Notes: generated from the letters alone by a model not told the origin. A stretch of 38,230 bases of DNA from CAZKYX01 sp964557125 (GCA_964557125.1 CAZKYX010000009.1:1-38230), one strand, 5' to 3'; shown: positions 21,960-30,062, counted from the first letter of the stretch. Translations and numbers: made by a program.

Positions 21960-23210
21960 ATGAATAACAATCCCGAAAGCTTTACCCACATTGAAAGGAC
22001 TCAAAATCCAGAAATAAAAATGGGTGCTGCAACTATTGCCAGCACAAAACACTCTGAGAATGAAGATGCAGCGTATATGTCATCAGATAGCAAATCACCT
22101 CTTAAAGTTTTTGCAGTATTTGACGGAATGGGTGGGCACGAAGGTGGAGCTGACGCATCATCAACCGCTCTTCACACAGTAAAAAATCACATCGAAAATG
22201 GAAATGTTGACCCACATCTTACCCTTGCACAAACCGAAGGCCTCATAAAAAGTGCACTTCTTAAAGCACATGAAGCGGTAAAGACGAAATCCATCGGTGA
22301 AAAAGGTATGGGAACGACTGCTTCAATTGGCATGATTTGGGAGGGACAAAAGGGAGAAAAAAAACTAGTTGTAGGAAATGTCGGGGACAGTAGTATGTAT
22401 ATATTTAGAAAAGGAAGACTGACAAAGCTTACAGTTGATGACGATCTTGCTCATGAAGGACACGGAAATATTCTTACACAAGCCATAGGACTAGAAGATA
22501 TTGAGCCAAGAATGGGTGTTTTTGACATCCTTGCAGGAGACCAGATCATCACCCTTTCTGATGGAATTCCCGATGCGATGAGCGAAAATCTTGAGGAAGA
22601 ATTTTATAAAGCTCTCACGGAAAAAAAAGGTAACCCAACCGAAGCAGCAAATGCACTTGTTAAAAAAGCGCGTGAATTTTCTCTTTCCGGACGGAAAATG
22701 GATGATCAGACTGCGCTTGTTGTAGAGATAGCCAACACATCTAGCGAATCAGTAGCAAAAAAAGCGCCTACTCTAAGTCCAGAAATTATTAAGAACCAAC
22801 AAGAAAAATACAGACTCACCCTTGGCACAATGGTAAAAGTAAAAAGGTCTGACGGCCGAATAGAAGACGGGTGGTTTATAGTTGGAAACGAGGGAGCAAA
22901 AATAAAAATAATTGATAGTAGTCGCAACACAAAAACAGCTACTCCCGAACAGCTCGACTCACTCAATCCACCAATTAAGAAAACGGATACATGGGAAAAT
23001 TTGATGTTTGCAATCAACCAACTCGATGGAGTTATTAAAGGATCAAACAAAAACTATACAAAAGAGGAAATGAGCATGCTAGTTGATCAAGCAAGAAGAG
23101 GCATGATTCCGACACTCAAAATTACCAGATCATACGGTCTTCGAGAGAAAGTTGAAGAATTAATAGCTCTAAACAAATCACGCGAAGAGCTACAATCAAT
23201 AAGTAAATAA
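21960..23210 (+). CDS. PP2C-type protein serine/threonine phosphatase with C-terminal extension
   Basis: This 416-residue protein is a metal-dependent (Mn/Mg) phosphatase of the PPM family. Motifs in order: SENEDAAY (32-39), VFDGMGGHEGG (53-63, with metal ligand D55), GMGTTAS, VGNVGDSSMYIFRKGRLTKL, ILTQAIG, DQIITLSDGIPD, and a final DDQTALVVE (about 250). The catalytic domain ends near 260. The remaining 150 residues form a separate extension: a small beta-type region (GTMVKVKRSDGRIEDGWFIVG) and a helical region with NLMFAINQLDGVIKG. I do not recognise this extension. Such phosphatases usually oppose Hanks-type kinases, but none is nearby. No signal peptide, so it is cytoplasmic. Confidence 0.93.
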   Translation: MNNNPESFTHIERTQNPEIKMGAATIASTKHSENEDAAYMSSDSKSPLKVFAVFDGMGGHEGGADASSTALHTVKNHIENGNVDPHLTLAQTEGLIKSALLKAHEAVKTKSIGEKGMGTTASIGMIWEGQKGEKKLVVGNVGDSSMYIFRKGRLTKLTVDDDLAHEGHGNILTQAIGLEDIEPRMGVFDILAGDQIITLSDGIPDAMSENLEEEFYKALTEKKGNPTEAANALVKKAREFSLSGRKMDDQTALVVEIANTSSESVAKKAPTLSPEIIKNQQEKYRLTLGTMVKVKRSDGRIEDGWFIVGNEGAKIKIIDSSRNTKTATPEQLDSLNPPIKKTDTWENLMFAINQLDGVIKGSNKNYTKEEMSMLVDQARRGMIPTLKITRSYGLREKVEELIALNKSREELQSISK

Positions 23211-23265
23211 GACCAAATAATCACTCCCTCCTCTTACAAATTCGTGAATAATTTTTTACTTCGGC

Positions 23266-23294
23266 TTGACAAGCGATATACATTGTTATAACAT
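23266..23294 (+). promoter_or_regulatory. Toxin-antitoxin promoter with palindromic operator
   Basis: TTGACA (23266-23271), 17-base spacer, TAACAT (23289-23294). A perfect palindrome TGTTATAACA (23284-23293) overlaps the -10. This is a plausible operator for the AbrB-type antitoxin. The predicted start is about three bases before the ATG at 23304. Confidence 0.6.
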
Positions 23295-23303
23295 CGTTAG
23301 TAT

Positions 23304-23546
23304 ATGATGCAAAAATTAATTACAGTTGGGAATTCAAAAGCACTCACTATTTCAAAAGAAATTTTGAAACAGGTGGGAGATGTTGATATGGCAAAAGTGA
23401 AGTTTGACTCCTCAAAAAAACGTTTAATAGTAGACTTCAACCCCCAAGAAATGGTTGATGCTGTTGTAGATAAAGAGGTTTATGAGGTAGCAAAAAGTCT
23501 TATGAAACGCTATGGCAAAGCTTTTGCTGAACTTGCGAAAAAATAG
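23304..23546 (+). CDS. AbrB/MazE-type antitoxin
   Basis: This 80-residue protein has a swapped-hairpin AbrB/SpoVT DNA-binding domain at the N-terminus (LITVGNSKALTISKEIL, with KVKFDSSKKRLIVDF as second hairpin) and a C-terminal helix (52-80) that probably neutralises the partner toxin. It lies 14 bases before a Doc-type toxin, the standard antitoxin-first order. A palindrome over its own -10 suggests autoregulation by the complex. Start at 23304; the next codon is also ATG (23307). Confidence 0.88.
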   Translation: MMQKLITVGNSKALTISKEILKQVGDVDMAKVKFDSSKKRLIVDFNPQEMVDAVVDKEVYEVAKSLMKRYGKAFAELAKK

Positions 23547-23560
23547 CTATTTACCTCTTT

Positions 23561-23950
23561 ATGAAATACCTCACATCGCAAGACATCTTGCTATTACATA
23601 ATTTTGCAATTGATAATTACGGTGGCTCGCATGGTCTTCGTGATTTTGGGTTATTAGAATCAGCAGTTGGAAAACCTCAAGCCACATACGCAAGAGAAGA
23701 ATTATATCCTACTATATTCTTAAAAGGGGCTGCTCTCGTCCATTCACTTCTCCTAAATCATCAATTTGTTGACGGTAATAAAAGAACTGCAATGTTTTCT
23801 GCTATGACTTTTTTGGAAATAAATGGATATAAATTTGTTGCAGAACAAAAGGAAGTAGTGGAATGTGCACTTTGGATTGAAAACCAAAAACCCGAAATTG
23901 AAGAAATTGCAAAGTGGCTCAATAAGCATACGGTAAAATCGTCATCCTGA
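23561..23950 (+). CDS. doc: Doc/Fic-family toxin
   Basis: This 129-residue protein is a death-on-curing type Fic-fold toxin. The motif H67-Q-F-V-D-G-N-K-R75 is complete (HxFxDGNKR), and the N-terminal YLTSQDILLLHNFAIDNYGG and ESAVGKPQATY segments are typical of Doc. Doc of phage P1 phosphorylates EF-Tu. The DGN form here, rather than Doc's NAN, could also fit AMP transfer, so the activity is uncertain. It follows the AbrB-like antitoxin. The terminal HTVKSSS tail and stop lie in a gtcatcctga-type repeat (23941-23966), which appears to have redefined the gene's end. Confidence 0.92.
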   Translation: MKYLTSQDILLLHNFAIDNYGGSHGLRDFGLLESAVGKPQATYAREELYPTIFLKGAALVHSLLLNHQFVDGNKRTAMFSAMTFLEINGYKFVAEQKEVVECALWIENQKPEIEEIAKWLNKHTVKSSS

Positions 23951-23966
23951 ATATATTTCAGGATCT
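23941..23966. repeat. gtcatcctgaa...ttcaggatct palindromic repeat
   Basis: ATCCTGAA / TTTCAGGAT with a 4-6-base loop, overlapping the stop codon of the Doc gene. Relative of the element within dprA (18653-18679). A further attgagcgaaatcgaaatgg-type repeat follows at about 24012-24035. Confidence 0.7.
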
Positions 23967-24056
23967 AATCTTCTTGTAAACCTCGTCCTATCTGAAATAC
24001 TATTATTGTGATCGCATTGAGCGAAATCGAAATGGAAGAAAATCAAAACCCCCCAC

Positions 24057-24075
24057 CCTCACATCGGGAGTGAGG
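24057..24075 (-). terminator. Candidate terminator of the mre-mrdA operon
   Basis: Minus strand CCTCAC / GTGAGG around a 7-base loop, followed by G-rich then TTTTGATTTT, about 50 bases after the mrdA stop. A second small hairpin (ACTCT/AGAGT) precedes it. The T run is not immediate, so strength is uncertain. Confidence 0.5.
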
Positions 24076-24127
24076 TTGCGCTACTCTCCCTCCAGAGTCG
24101 GGCAAGTAGGATGACCAACTAGCGTTA

Positions 24128-25894
24128 CTACTTCCTCTCAAAATATTTTTTCATGATATCCCTTGCAACGGGAGCAGCAATATCAGACCCTTGTCCTGCA
24201 TTTTCCGCAAGTACGGTTATTACAATTTCTGGGTTATAGAATGGTGCAAAAACCGTAAACCACGCGTGTGACTTTGCATCATATCCGTGCGCTTCTGAAG
24301 TTCCTGTCTTGCAGCCCATTGCAACGTGTACCATATTCGCACCAGCCGAAGCGTCTTTTACATAATCCAATTCATCAATTTTTAACTTTGAATTTTGAAC
24401 TTTAAAGTTAAATAAAGGATACCCTGTTCCCCCTGTTTCACATGCCTGTCTCATACCTTCTTTGATGGCTTGGATTTCATTGTCAGAAATAATATCTTTT
24501 TTCAAAAGCTTATCCGCTCCTTTTATGATATGAGGTCTATATAATTCTCCGTTTGATGCCACAACCTGTGTGTAGCGATTCACTTGCAAGGGAGTTACTT
24601 CAAGATACCCTTGCCCTATGCTCATATTGATAGTATCTCCCAAATACCACTGCTCGTTGAGCGTCTTTTCCTTCCATGTTGGATTTGGTATTGTCCCCTT
24701 CACTTCGCCTGGAATATCAATTCCAGACATTTCCCCAAGCCCTAGATTGCGTGCCCATGCATCAATAGTATCAACCCCCGCTTTCATCCCTGCGTGATAA
24801 AAGAAGATATCATTCGAGCGCTTGAGAGCCGTTGTTACATTCATACTTCCCTCTTTTCTTCCATGCTCCAAGTAATTCCATGTTCCAAATGTTGAACCAC
24901 CAATTTCAATAACTCCAGTATCTTCAAATTCTGTATCAGGCTCAATTGCATTGTCTTTAAGTGCTGCAATTGCTGTCACAATCTTGAATGTAGAACCTGG
25001 GGGATATACCCCGCCAATTGCTCTATTAAGTAGAGGTTGATTGTCGTTATCAGTTAGTATTTCCTCTTTGTTACTGTAATCTCCAGCAGGCTCATACTCC
25101 TCTTCCCTTGTAAATAAATTCGGGTCAAATGAAGGTTTTGAAAATAGCGCTAAAATTTCTCCGTTTCTGGGATCACTCACAACTACTGCCCCTTTTTGTA
25201 TGTCTTTCATCGCTTCTGCGGATGCCTTTTGCAAATCAATATCAAGGGTTGTGTTAATAACGTACCCAGAGCGTGCCTCTTCTTTTCCAAGAAGACGAAT
25301 TTTTTCCCCTTTTGCATTTACTTCATATAGTTCTTTTCCATTCTCTCCATGCAAGAATTTTTCGTATTGCTCTTCAAGTCCCATCCTTCCGGTAAAATCT
25401 GAAATACCATAATCTTTGTAGTCCGGCAGTAACACTTCTTCACTATTTAATTGTCCGATGTATCCTAGGGCATGTGCAAAAACATCTTTATATAAATACT
25501 CTCTTTGAGGAAATGCCCATGTTTTTTGATTGTTTGAAATTCTCTTAAGCGCCTCCTCTTTTGTTAACCACTCAATTTTATTTTCTTTCAATATTCCAAA
25601 TGCTGGAGTATTTCTAACCAATGCTTGTCCATTTCTGTCGAGTATTATTCCACGGGGAGCGGTTATAAGTTCTGTACGAATTCTATTCTCATCAGATAAT
25701 CTTGCATAATATGATGCCCTCACTACTTGGAGTGTAAAAAGTCGAAGAAATAGAACTAAAAAAACGAGCACCAGAATTACCAAAGGGAGAACTCGTACAA
25801 CCTCATTTTTTCCAATACTTCCTTCCTTTTTTTGTCTACGGATTTTTTCTTCGTAAATGCCATCCGAAAAGGCATGACCCACATCCTTTTTCAT
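24128..25894 (-). CDS. mrdA: Penicillin-binding protein 2 (peptidoglycan transpeptidase)
   Basis: Class B transpeptidase of the elongation complex. This 588-residue protein has a short cytoplasmic N-terminus, one transmembrane helix (about 35-57), the pedestal/dimerisation domain (RGIILDRNG at 81-89) and the transpeptidase domain. The active-site motifs are S301-TFK304 (PPGSTFK), S360-N-D362 and K529-TG. A peptide of about 16 residues at 495-510 (FKVQNSKLKIDEL-like) looks inserted between the SxN and KTG motifs. Its DNA (about 24368-24418) is an attcaaaattcaaagttaaa-type AT repeat. It lies six bases after mreD and belongs to the mreC-mreD-mrdA operon, with mreB elsewhere (2736). RodA is not in the window. 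Confidence 0.97.
   Translation of the reverse strand: MKKDVGHAFSDGIYEEKIRRQKKEGSIGKNEVVRVLPLVILVLVFLVLFLRLFTLQVVRASYYARLSDENRIRTELITAPRGIILDRNGQALVRNTPAFGILKENKIEWLTKEEALKRISNNQKTWAFPQREYLYKDVFAHALGYIGQLNSEEVLLPDYKDYGISDFTGRMGLEEQYEKFLHGENGKELYEVNAKGEKIRLLGKEEARSGYVINTTLDIDLQKASAEAMKDIQKGAVVVSDPRNGEILALFSKPSFDPNLFTREEEYEPAGDYSNKEEILTDNDNQPLLNRAIGGVYPPGSTFKIVTAIAALKDNAIEPDTEFEDTGVIEIGGSTFGTWNYLEHGRKEGSMNVTTALKRSNDIFFYHAGMKAGVDTIDAWARNLGLGEMSGIDIPGEVKGTIPNPTWKEKTLNEQWYLGDTINMSIGQGYLEVTPLQVNRYTQVVASNGELYRPHIIKGADKLLKKDIISDNEIQAIKEGMRQACETGGTGYPLFNFKVQNSKLKIDELDYVKDASAGANMVHVAMGCKTGTSEAHGYDAKSHAWFTVFAPFYNPEIVITVLAENAGQGSDIAAPVARDIMKKYFERK
24368..24418. repeat. AT-rich ttcaaaattcaaagttaaaa-type repeat inside mrdA
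   Basis: Encodes the extra FKVQNSKLKIDEL-like peptide in PBP2. The words ttcaaaattcaa and gttaaaaattgatgaa are the same type seen at 4075-4139, in the 16S insertion and near 14385. Confidence 0.65.
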
Positions 25895-25900
25895 AAATTA

Positions 25901-26311
25901 CTACGCAAATCTGCGTCGGAGAATAAATACATAGGCTCCCCAGCAGGCAAGTCCTATTACTATAGCTGATAAGAACAGATGAAGCGAATAATGTAAGAAA
26001 TAACTATACAAAAACCAAGCGATAACTGCAATAAAAATAGCAACGAGTATATCTTTTGAACCAAAATACTTCTCATACCCATAAAGCAGAAGATATGACG
26101 CAAAGATGCAAAGAGGGGTAATGCCAAGTGGGGACATGCGCATCATATCAAGTAGCAACCCCATAACAAAAATTGCAATGTAATAAATCAGATCTCTTTT
26201 TATGTAAATTAATAAAAGAGAAACAATAAAAAAAAGAGGGAAAGAAAAAAAAGTACTTTCAAAAAAAAGAGAAAAAAACATTGCTGACAATAATGTACTG
26301 GTTAATTTCAT
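25901..26311 (-). CDS. mreD: Rod shape-determining membrane protein MreD
   Basis: This 136-residue, very hydrophobic protein has four to five membrane segments. The length, the GLLLDMMRMSPLGITPLC segment (typical MreD pattern G-x-x-x-D...) and its place between mreC and mrdA identify it. Its ATG directly follows the mreC TAA (adjacent codons), so translation is probably coupled. It bridges MreC and the PBP2/RodA complex. Confidence 0.9.
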   Translation of the reverse strand: MKLTSTLLSAMFFSLFFESTFFSFPLFFIVSLLLIYIKRDLIYYIAIFVMGLLLDMMRMSPLGITPLCIFASYLLLYGYEKYFGSKDILVAIFIAVIAWFLYSYFLHYSLHLFLSAIVIGLACWGAYVFILRRRFA

Positions 26312-27109
26312 TTAAGGAGTTGTAATTATAAAAACTGTTAAAAGACGTGAGTAATTTATGATGGGAAGCACTTGTGCGCTTTGAAATGGGGAGGTTTCAT
26401 TTTTACTAATAGATTTTATTTTCCCAATTATAATATCAGGCAATATTCCAATTCCGTTTTCCTTTACTTCACCCTTTGTCACAATAATTCCATTTTCTTC
26501 TAAATTATCTGTTATAACGACCCTATCAAAAACCATAAACTCCTCGCTACCAACCAAAATTCCTTGGGCACCAGTCTCTGGCAATTTTGCAAGTGTTGAG
26601 AAATTAGGATTTAGAGGAGTTATTACGACTGAATATTTTTTGCTAACCTTTTCAATTTTTCCAACAAGGTATTTATCAGAAATTACCGGCATTCCTTTCT
26701 GTATTTTTTGATCTTCTCCTGCGTTAATTACAAAGGCAGTAGGTAGAGCTCTTTCACCCAAAAATCCAACAATTTTTGCTCCAACCAATCCCTGTGAATA
26801 ATCTGATGAAATATCAAACTGACTCTTGAGAGCATCATTCTCCCTTTTCATTAATTCGTAATTCACGAGTTTTTCGGAAAGCTTTTTGTTTTCCTTTTTA
26901 ATATCTGATTCTTTTTCTTCAGAATGTCTCAATGAGTAAATGAATGCTTTCGGTTTTGAAAATACACCCTGCACCACTCCCTGCAAATTCTTTGCAATAG
27001 GTGACTGAGCATACAGATACACAATAAGTGAAAGCAAAATAAAAGTGACAAGAAGAATAATTACTTTTCTTTTAGTGAATCGATTCGAAGGTTCCTGAGG
27101 AATACGCAT
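26312..27109 (-). CDS. mreC: Rod shape-determining protein MreC
   Basis: Bitopic protein linking MreB to the wall-synthesis enzymes. This 265-residue protein has a basic cytoplasmic start, one transmembrane helix (about 15-38), a coiled coil (about 65-95, KKENKKLSEKLVNYELMKREND) and a beta-rich C-terminal domain with GLVGAKIVGFLG, INAGEDQKIQKGMPVIS and a TGAQGILVG turn. The ATG at 27109 is chosen over an upstream in-frame ATG because TGC-TATAAT (27116-27121) lies between them and predicts transcription from the 27109 ATG. First gene of mreC-mreD-mrdA. Confidence 0.95.
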   Translation of the reverse strand: MRIPQEPSNRFTKRKVIILLVTFILLSLIVYLYAQSPIAKNLQGVVQGVFSKPKAFIYSLRHSEEKESDIKKENKKLSEKLVNYELMKRENDALKSQFDISSDYSQGLVGAKIVGFLGERALPTAFVINAGEDQKIQKGMPVISDKYLVGKIEKVSKKYSVVITPLNPNFSTLAKLPETGAQGILVGSEEFMVFDRVVITDNLEENGIIVTKGEVKENGIGILPDIIIGKIKSISKNETSPFQSAQVLPIINYSRLLTVFIITTP

Positions 27110-27115
27110 GAACCA

Positions 27116-27124
27116 ATTATAGCA
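27116..27124 (-). promoter_or_regulatory. Extended -10 promoter of mreC
   Basis: Minus strand TGC-TATAAT (TATAAT at 27116-27121) with no -35; the -35 place is taken by the stop of the upstream gene. Predicted start is 27109, exactly the ATG. Confidence 0.7.
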
Positions 27125-27138
27125 CGGCACCGAGGATG

Positions 27139-28116
27139 TTATTTTTCGCAGGTGGTCTTGGTTTTTGCTGTACAGGCATCAACCCCGCTGCCACCATCTG
27201 CTTTACCTGAAGTAGAATTTCCATTGTTGAGTTTGTCATTGCCGCTTCCACCACCCAATACATTGTTTCCTCCACCGCCAGTTATCGTGTCGTCCCCACT
27301 CCCCCCTACAACAGTAGAATTACCTGTTCCAAAATTAATGGTGTCATTACCGCTACCGCCGTTTATCTTTGAATTTCCGTTTTGGCTTTTTATATTATCC
27401 TGTCCACTTCCTCCATCAATTGTTTTGTTGCCATCCAGTGTTACGATACAGTCATTACCACCACCTGAATCTATTACATCATTTCCATTAAATGTGATGA
27501 TTAAATCATTCTTACTTGTTCCTTGAATCTTGTCAGCACTCTCTGTTCCAAAAATTGTTTTTGGTTCAAGACTCATTCCTTCACATGCAGCAGGAATATT
27601 TGTTTGGATACCCACAAATAAATCAAAAGTAACGGTAGCATTCTGATATTCATTTCCAGAAGCCATATCAAAGATAAGGGTAATATCAAAAGTCTTTGTT
27701 GATGATGGTGAAAGATTTCCTAGACTAAATCCATTCAAATTATCGTATTCTGTCAAAAAATCCCTCAGTGTTTTTTTGCCTTGAGTACCACCATAAATAT
27801 CTACCCCTCCGCTTGAAATAACGATATTCAAAACTTCTGATAAATTCTTATTTTCATTTGATTTAAAACCACGTATCCCAATTTGTCTTTCAATTGTTCC
27901 TGCATTTTTAATGCTAACCGTACTTTTTTCAACCTGCCCCGGTGCCCCATTTGAAATAGTAAAAATAGGGGCACTCCCAGCTATTCCCCAATTTACTGTT
28001 AGTTCTCCGACAGCAAAAGCCGTTGGTGCGTCAAACCAATTCGTATGAGCTTTTGCATATTGAAATCCTGCTAACAAAATAAAAACCGATAGAATTAAAA
28101 ATAACAGTCTTTGCAT
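27139..28116 (-). CDS. Secreted TasA-like protein with RTX-type calcium-binding repeats
   Basis: This 325-residue protein starts with a signal peptide (about 1-24). The N-terminal part (35-175) resembles the beta-sandwich of TasA/CalY-type fibre proteins (ISNGAPGQVEKSTVSIKNAGT). The C-terminal part (about 185-315) is a run of glycine-rich nonapeptides of the GGSGxDxI/L type: GGGNDCI, GGSGQDNI, GGSGNDTI, GGSGDDTI, GGSGNDKL. These form a calcium-binding parallel beta roll. Two Cys near the end could pair. It is the last gene of a cluster of TasA-like protein, SipW-type peptidase and lamin-tail protein. It may be an adhesive or capping part of a surface fibre, which is inference. RTX toxins' type I secretion genes are absent; export looks Sec-dependent. 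Confidence 0.87.
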   Translation of the reverse strand: MQRLLFLILSVFILLAGFQYAKAHTNWFDAPTAFAVGELTVNWGIAGSAPIFTISNGAPGQVEKSTVSIKNAGTIERQIGIRGFKSNENKNLSEVLNIVISSGGVDIYGGTQGKKTLRDFLTEYDNLNGFSLGNLSPSSTKTFDITLIFDMASGNEYQNATVTFDLFVGIQTNIPAACEGMSLEPKTIFGTESADKIQGTSKNDLIITFNGNDVIDSGGGNDCIVTLDGNKTIDGGSGQDNIKSQNGNSKINGGSGNDTINFGTGNSTVVGGSGDDTITGGGGNNVLGGGSGNDKLNNGNSTSGKADGGSGVDACTAKTKTTCEK

Positions 28117-28117
28117 A

Positions 28118-28774
28118 TTAATTTGAAACTCCTATTGTTGCTGTTGTGTTTGTTGTCCAGTCACCGACTATACTAGTATCAATACCGTTTGGTTTTCTTG
28201 ATATTGTTTTTCCGACAGTTGGTATTGCTAAAGTACCGCTAAAGAATGTATGCACATCACCATAATTCATTGCATCTACGGTAACAGTTCCATTTTTTAG
28301 TTCAACTGAATCTCCGCCTGTATTATTCAAGCCATTGCCAACGCCTGTTGTATCCAACGGGATTATGAGAGCTGAAAGAGTAGCCGTATTTACTAATGTA
28401 TCAGACGAAACAAGAATAGCATATCCTCCTGCTGGTATTGAAACATTTGGCAGGGTGTCTGTTTGAATTGTGTCATCTTTTATTACCCATCCGTTTACAC
28501 TTATAGGATTTGAGGTGGGATTAAACAACTCTACCCATTCCACGTTGTTACCACCCAGCGGTGAAACTTCATTGATAACAATACTTGCTGGTATCAGAGT
28601 TGGAGTTGCACTTGGAGTACTCACTGGCACTTCTTGATTTCCAAAATCACTGGAAGTTGAAAATGTATTGTTTTGGGAAACAGCTGAAAAAAGGAAAGAC
28701 GAGTACGCCACTTGATAAGAAAGGATACCTATTATCATAGTTGAGAAAAACCCTATCAACATTAATCTTATCAT
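28118..28774 (-). CDS. Secreted lamin-tail-domain (LTD) protein
   Basis: This 218-residue protein has an N-terminal hydrophobic segment (about 3-29) that is a signal peptide or anchor, a Ser/Thr/Pro-rich linker, and one lamin-tail domain from about 64 to 200. The pattern is ASIVINEVSPLG, then VEWVELFNPTSNPISVNGWVIKDD, then PAGGYAILVSSD and a final SRKPNG near 190-200. LTDs are Ig-like domains on many secreted bacterial surface proteins; the role here is probably structural. Its ATG overlaps the stop of the SipW-type gene (ATGA), and one base separates it from the RTX gene, so the four genes form a tight operon. Confidence 0.9.
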   Translation of the reverse strand: MIRLMLIGFFSTMIIGILSYQVAYSSFLFSAVSQNNTFSTSSDFGNQEVPVSTPSATPTLIPASIVINEVSPLGGNNVEWVELFNPTSNPISVNGWVIKDDTIQTDTLPNVSIPAGGYAILVSSDTLVNTATLSALIIPLDTTGVGNGLNNTGGDSVELKNGTVTVDAMNYGDVHTFFSGTLAIPTVGKTISRKPNGIDTSIVGDWTTNTTATIGVSN

Positions 28775-29334
28775 GTGATAGCTCCAATTCTTTCGAGGAC
28801 TTTCCTTTCAGTATCTTTTTCAATTTCTCTCTTTATATTCCAAAGCTCCACAGCTGTGAATAATATTGCTGGGAAAATAACCCCAAGCAAAAAGCCCTGT
28901 GGAGTTTTGAATGCCATAACTATTCTCCCAATATAAGGAATTGAAAAAACGGTCTGACCTACAACGTCTGAACGCACTACCATGGCTTCATCGGCTACGC
29001 GGTTTGCATCACCTTTCGTTGAATAGTATAGTTCGTTACCAATTCCCGAAATATCCACTATTCTATGCGTAACTGTTTTCCCCTGCGTAGAAAAAGCGAT
29101 GACTTCATTTTGTGAATAAAAGTCTTTTTTTAGAGTATAGATAATACTCCCCGTTGGTATTGAGGGCTCCATTGAGCCACTCACAACAACAAAAGATTTC
29201 ATTCCTGCCAGAATGTCACTTTTGGAAGTGACCATTGTTATAACTACAAATGGCAAAAGAAAAAATACTGAAACAGTCAGTAACACATATATTGTTTTTC
29301 TTGTAAAATGAATTCCTTTCTTAACAACTTTCAT
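28771..29334 (-). CDS. sipW: SipW-type signal peptidase I
   Basis: This 187-residue membrane protease is of the archaeal/eukaryotic-like S26B type. The catalytic Ser is S54 in VVSGSMEPSIPTG, and H90 (VTHRIV) replaces the Lys of ordinary bacterial leader peptidases. KGDANRVADE supplies the conserved acidic region. Transmembrane segments lie at about 15-36 and 145-170. SipW in Bacillus cleaves TasA and TapA, which carry unusual signal peptides. The neighbouring gene at 29484-30062 is a TasA/CalY-like substrate. Another general leader peptidase is not in the window. The TasA-like gene lies upstream, separated by about 150 bases with a weak hairpin, which could set different levels for substrate and peptidase. 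Confidence 0.93.
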   Translation of the reverse strand: MKVVKKGIHFTRKTIYVLLTVSVFFLLPFVVITMVTSKSDILAGMKSFVVVSGSMEPSIPTGSIIYTLKKDFYSQNEVIAFSTQGKTVTHRIVDISGIGNELYYSTKGDANRVADEAMVVRSDVVGQTVFSIPYIGRIVMAFKTPQGFLLGVIFPAILFTAVELWNIKREIEKDTERKVLERIGAIT

Positions 29335-29483
29335 ACTTTGATAGCTAATAGTTAATAGTTATAACTATTCTTCGAGTGAAATTGAGAAATAATATTCAGT
29401 TCTCGACTCCGCTCGAACAATATTTAATCCAGCAAGCGGGTGAGGTATCAGGCAGACAACCCCACCCATTTACTGAAAACCGG
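29335..29483 (-). other. Spacer between TasA-like and sipW-type genes
   Basis: The minus strand has a small hairpin (CCAGC / GCCGG, one mismatch, then TTTTC) overlapping the TasA-like stop codon; this may be a partial terminator. A gttcgagcggagtcgagaac repeat (about 29400-29418) and an AT-rich taatagttaatagttat run precede the sipW ATG. Confidence 0.5.
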
Positions 29484-30062
29484 CTAGAAAGCTGGCGCAT
29501 TAACTTGTTTTGCGTCAACACTAAGGGAAGATGTAAAGACTCCAGTTTCAAAATCATTTCCTGCATCTTCATCAAATAAAACTGTCAATTGAAATTGAGC
29601 TCTTTCGTCTGGAGCTACAACAAAATAATTACCAGCACTTGTACCGGTATCTGTGTAGTAAAAGTCTCCAAGTATTCCAGATGAATTCGAGACAATTGTT
29701 TCCCATCCTGACCCATTCCAACGTTCTACCTCAATAACTCGTACCATATTTTGACCATCAAGAGCAGGATTACCCCAGGTTCCTGAAGCTGCACCTTTTA
29801 GGTGCAATGGGAGTGTACCCGTATTCTTAACATCAAAATTAACCAATGCTTCCTGACCTGGTGCCCAATTTGAAATAATGTTTTCATTAACAAATGCTGA
29901 ATCTGCATTCTGGTCTGTCAATGAAATCTCTAAGCTTCCAGCTGAAAAGGCATTATTACTACTCGTTTCGTTATCTGAAAAGAAAGCAAATGTGGCTCCT
30001 CCCATAACGGCAAAGGATGCTGCAATTGACATAAGACTTATCGCTATTCTTTTGTTTATCAT
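29484..30062 (-). CDS. TasA/CalY-like fibre protein (SipW-dependent)
   Basis: This 192-residue protein begins with the SipW-type signal region (basic start, ISLMSIAASFAVMGGATFAFFSD, cleavage likely after ATFA). It continues NNAFSAGSLEISL, the typical start of mature TasA/camelysin, and a beta sandwich with WAPGQEALVNFDVKNTGTLPLHLK. TasA forms amyloid-like or donor-strand fibres in biofilms. It is first in the cluster, with a strong SD (AAGGGGGGTG, eight bases before the ATG). The SD lies in a GC-rich repeat-like hairpin (30066-30110). A SipW-type peptidase and two other exported proteins follow. In an episymbiont such fibres could serve host attachment, which is inference. Confidence 0.92.
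   Translation of the reverse strand: MINKRIAISLMSIAASFAVMGGATFAFFSDNETSSNNAFSAGSLEISLTDQNADSAFVNENIISNWAPGQEALVNFDVKNTGTLPLHLKGAASGTWGNPALDGQNMVRVIEVERWNGSGWETIVSNSSGILGDFYYTDTGTSAGNYFVVAPDERAQFQLTVLFDEDAGNDFETGVFTSSLSVDAKQVNAPAF

Noticed and set aside
27110..27130. Upstream ATG of mreC
   Set aside because: It lies upstream of the TGC-TATAAT promoter that drives the gene, so it would not be in that transcript.
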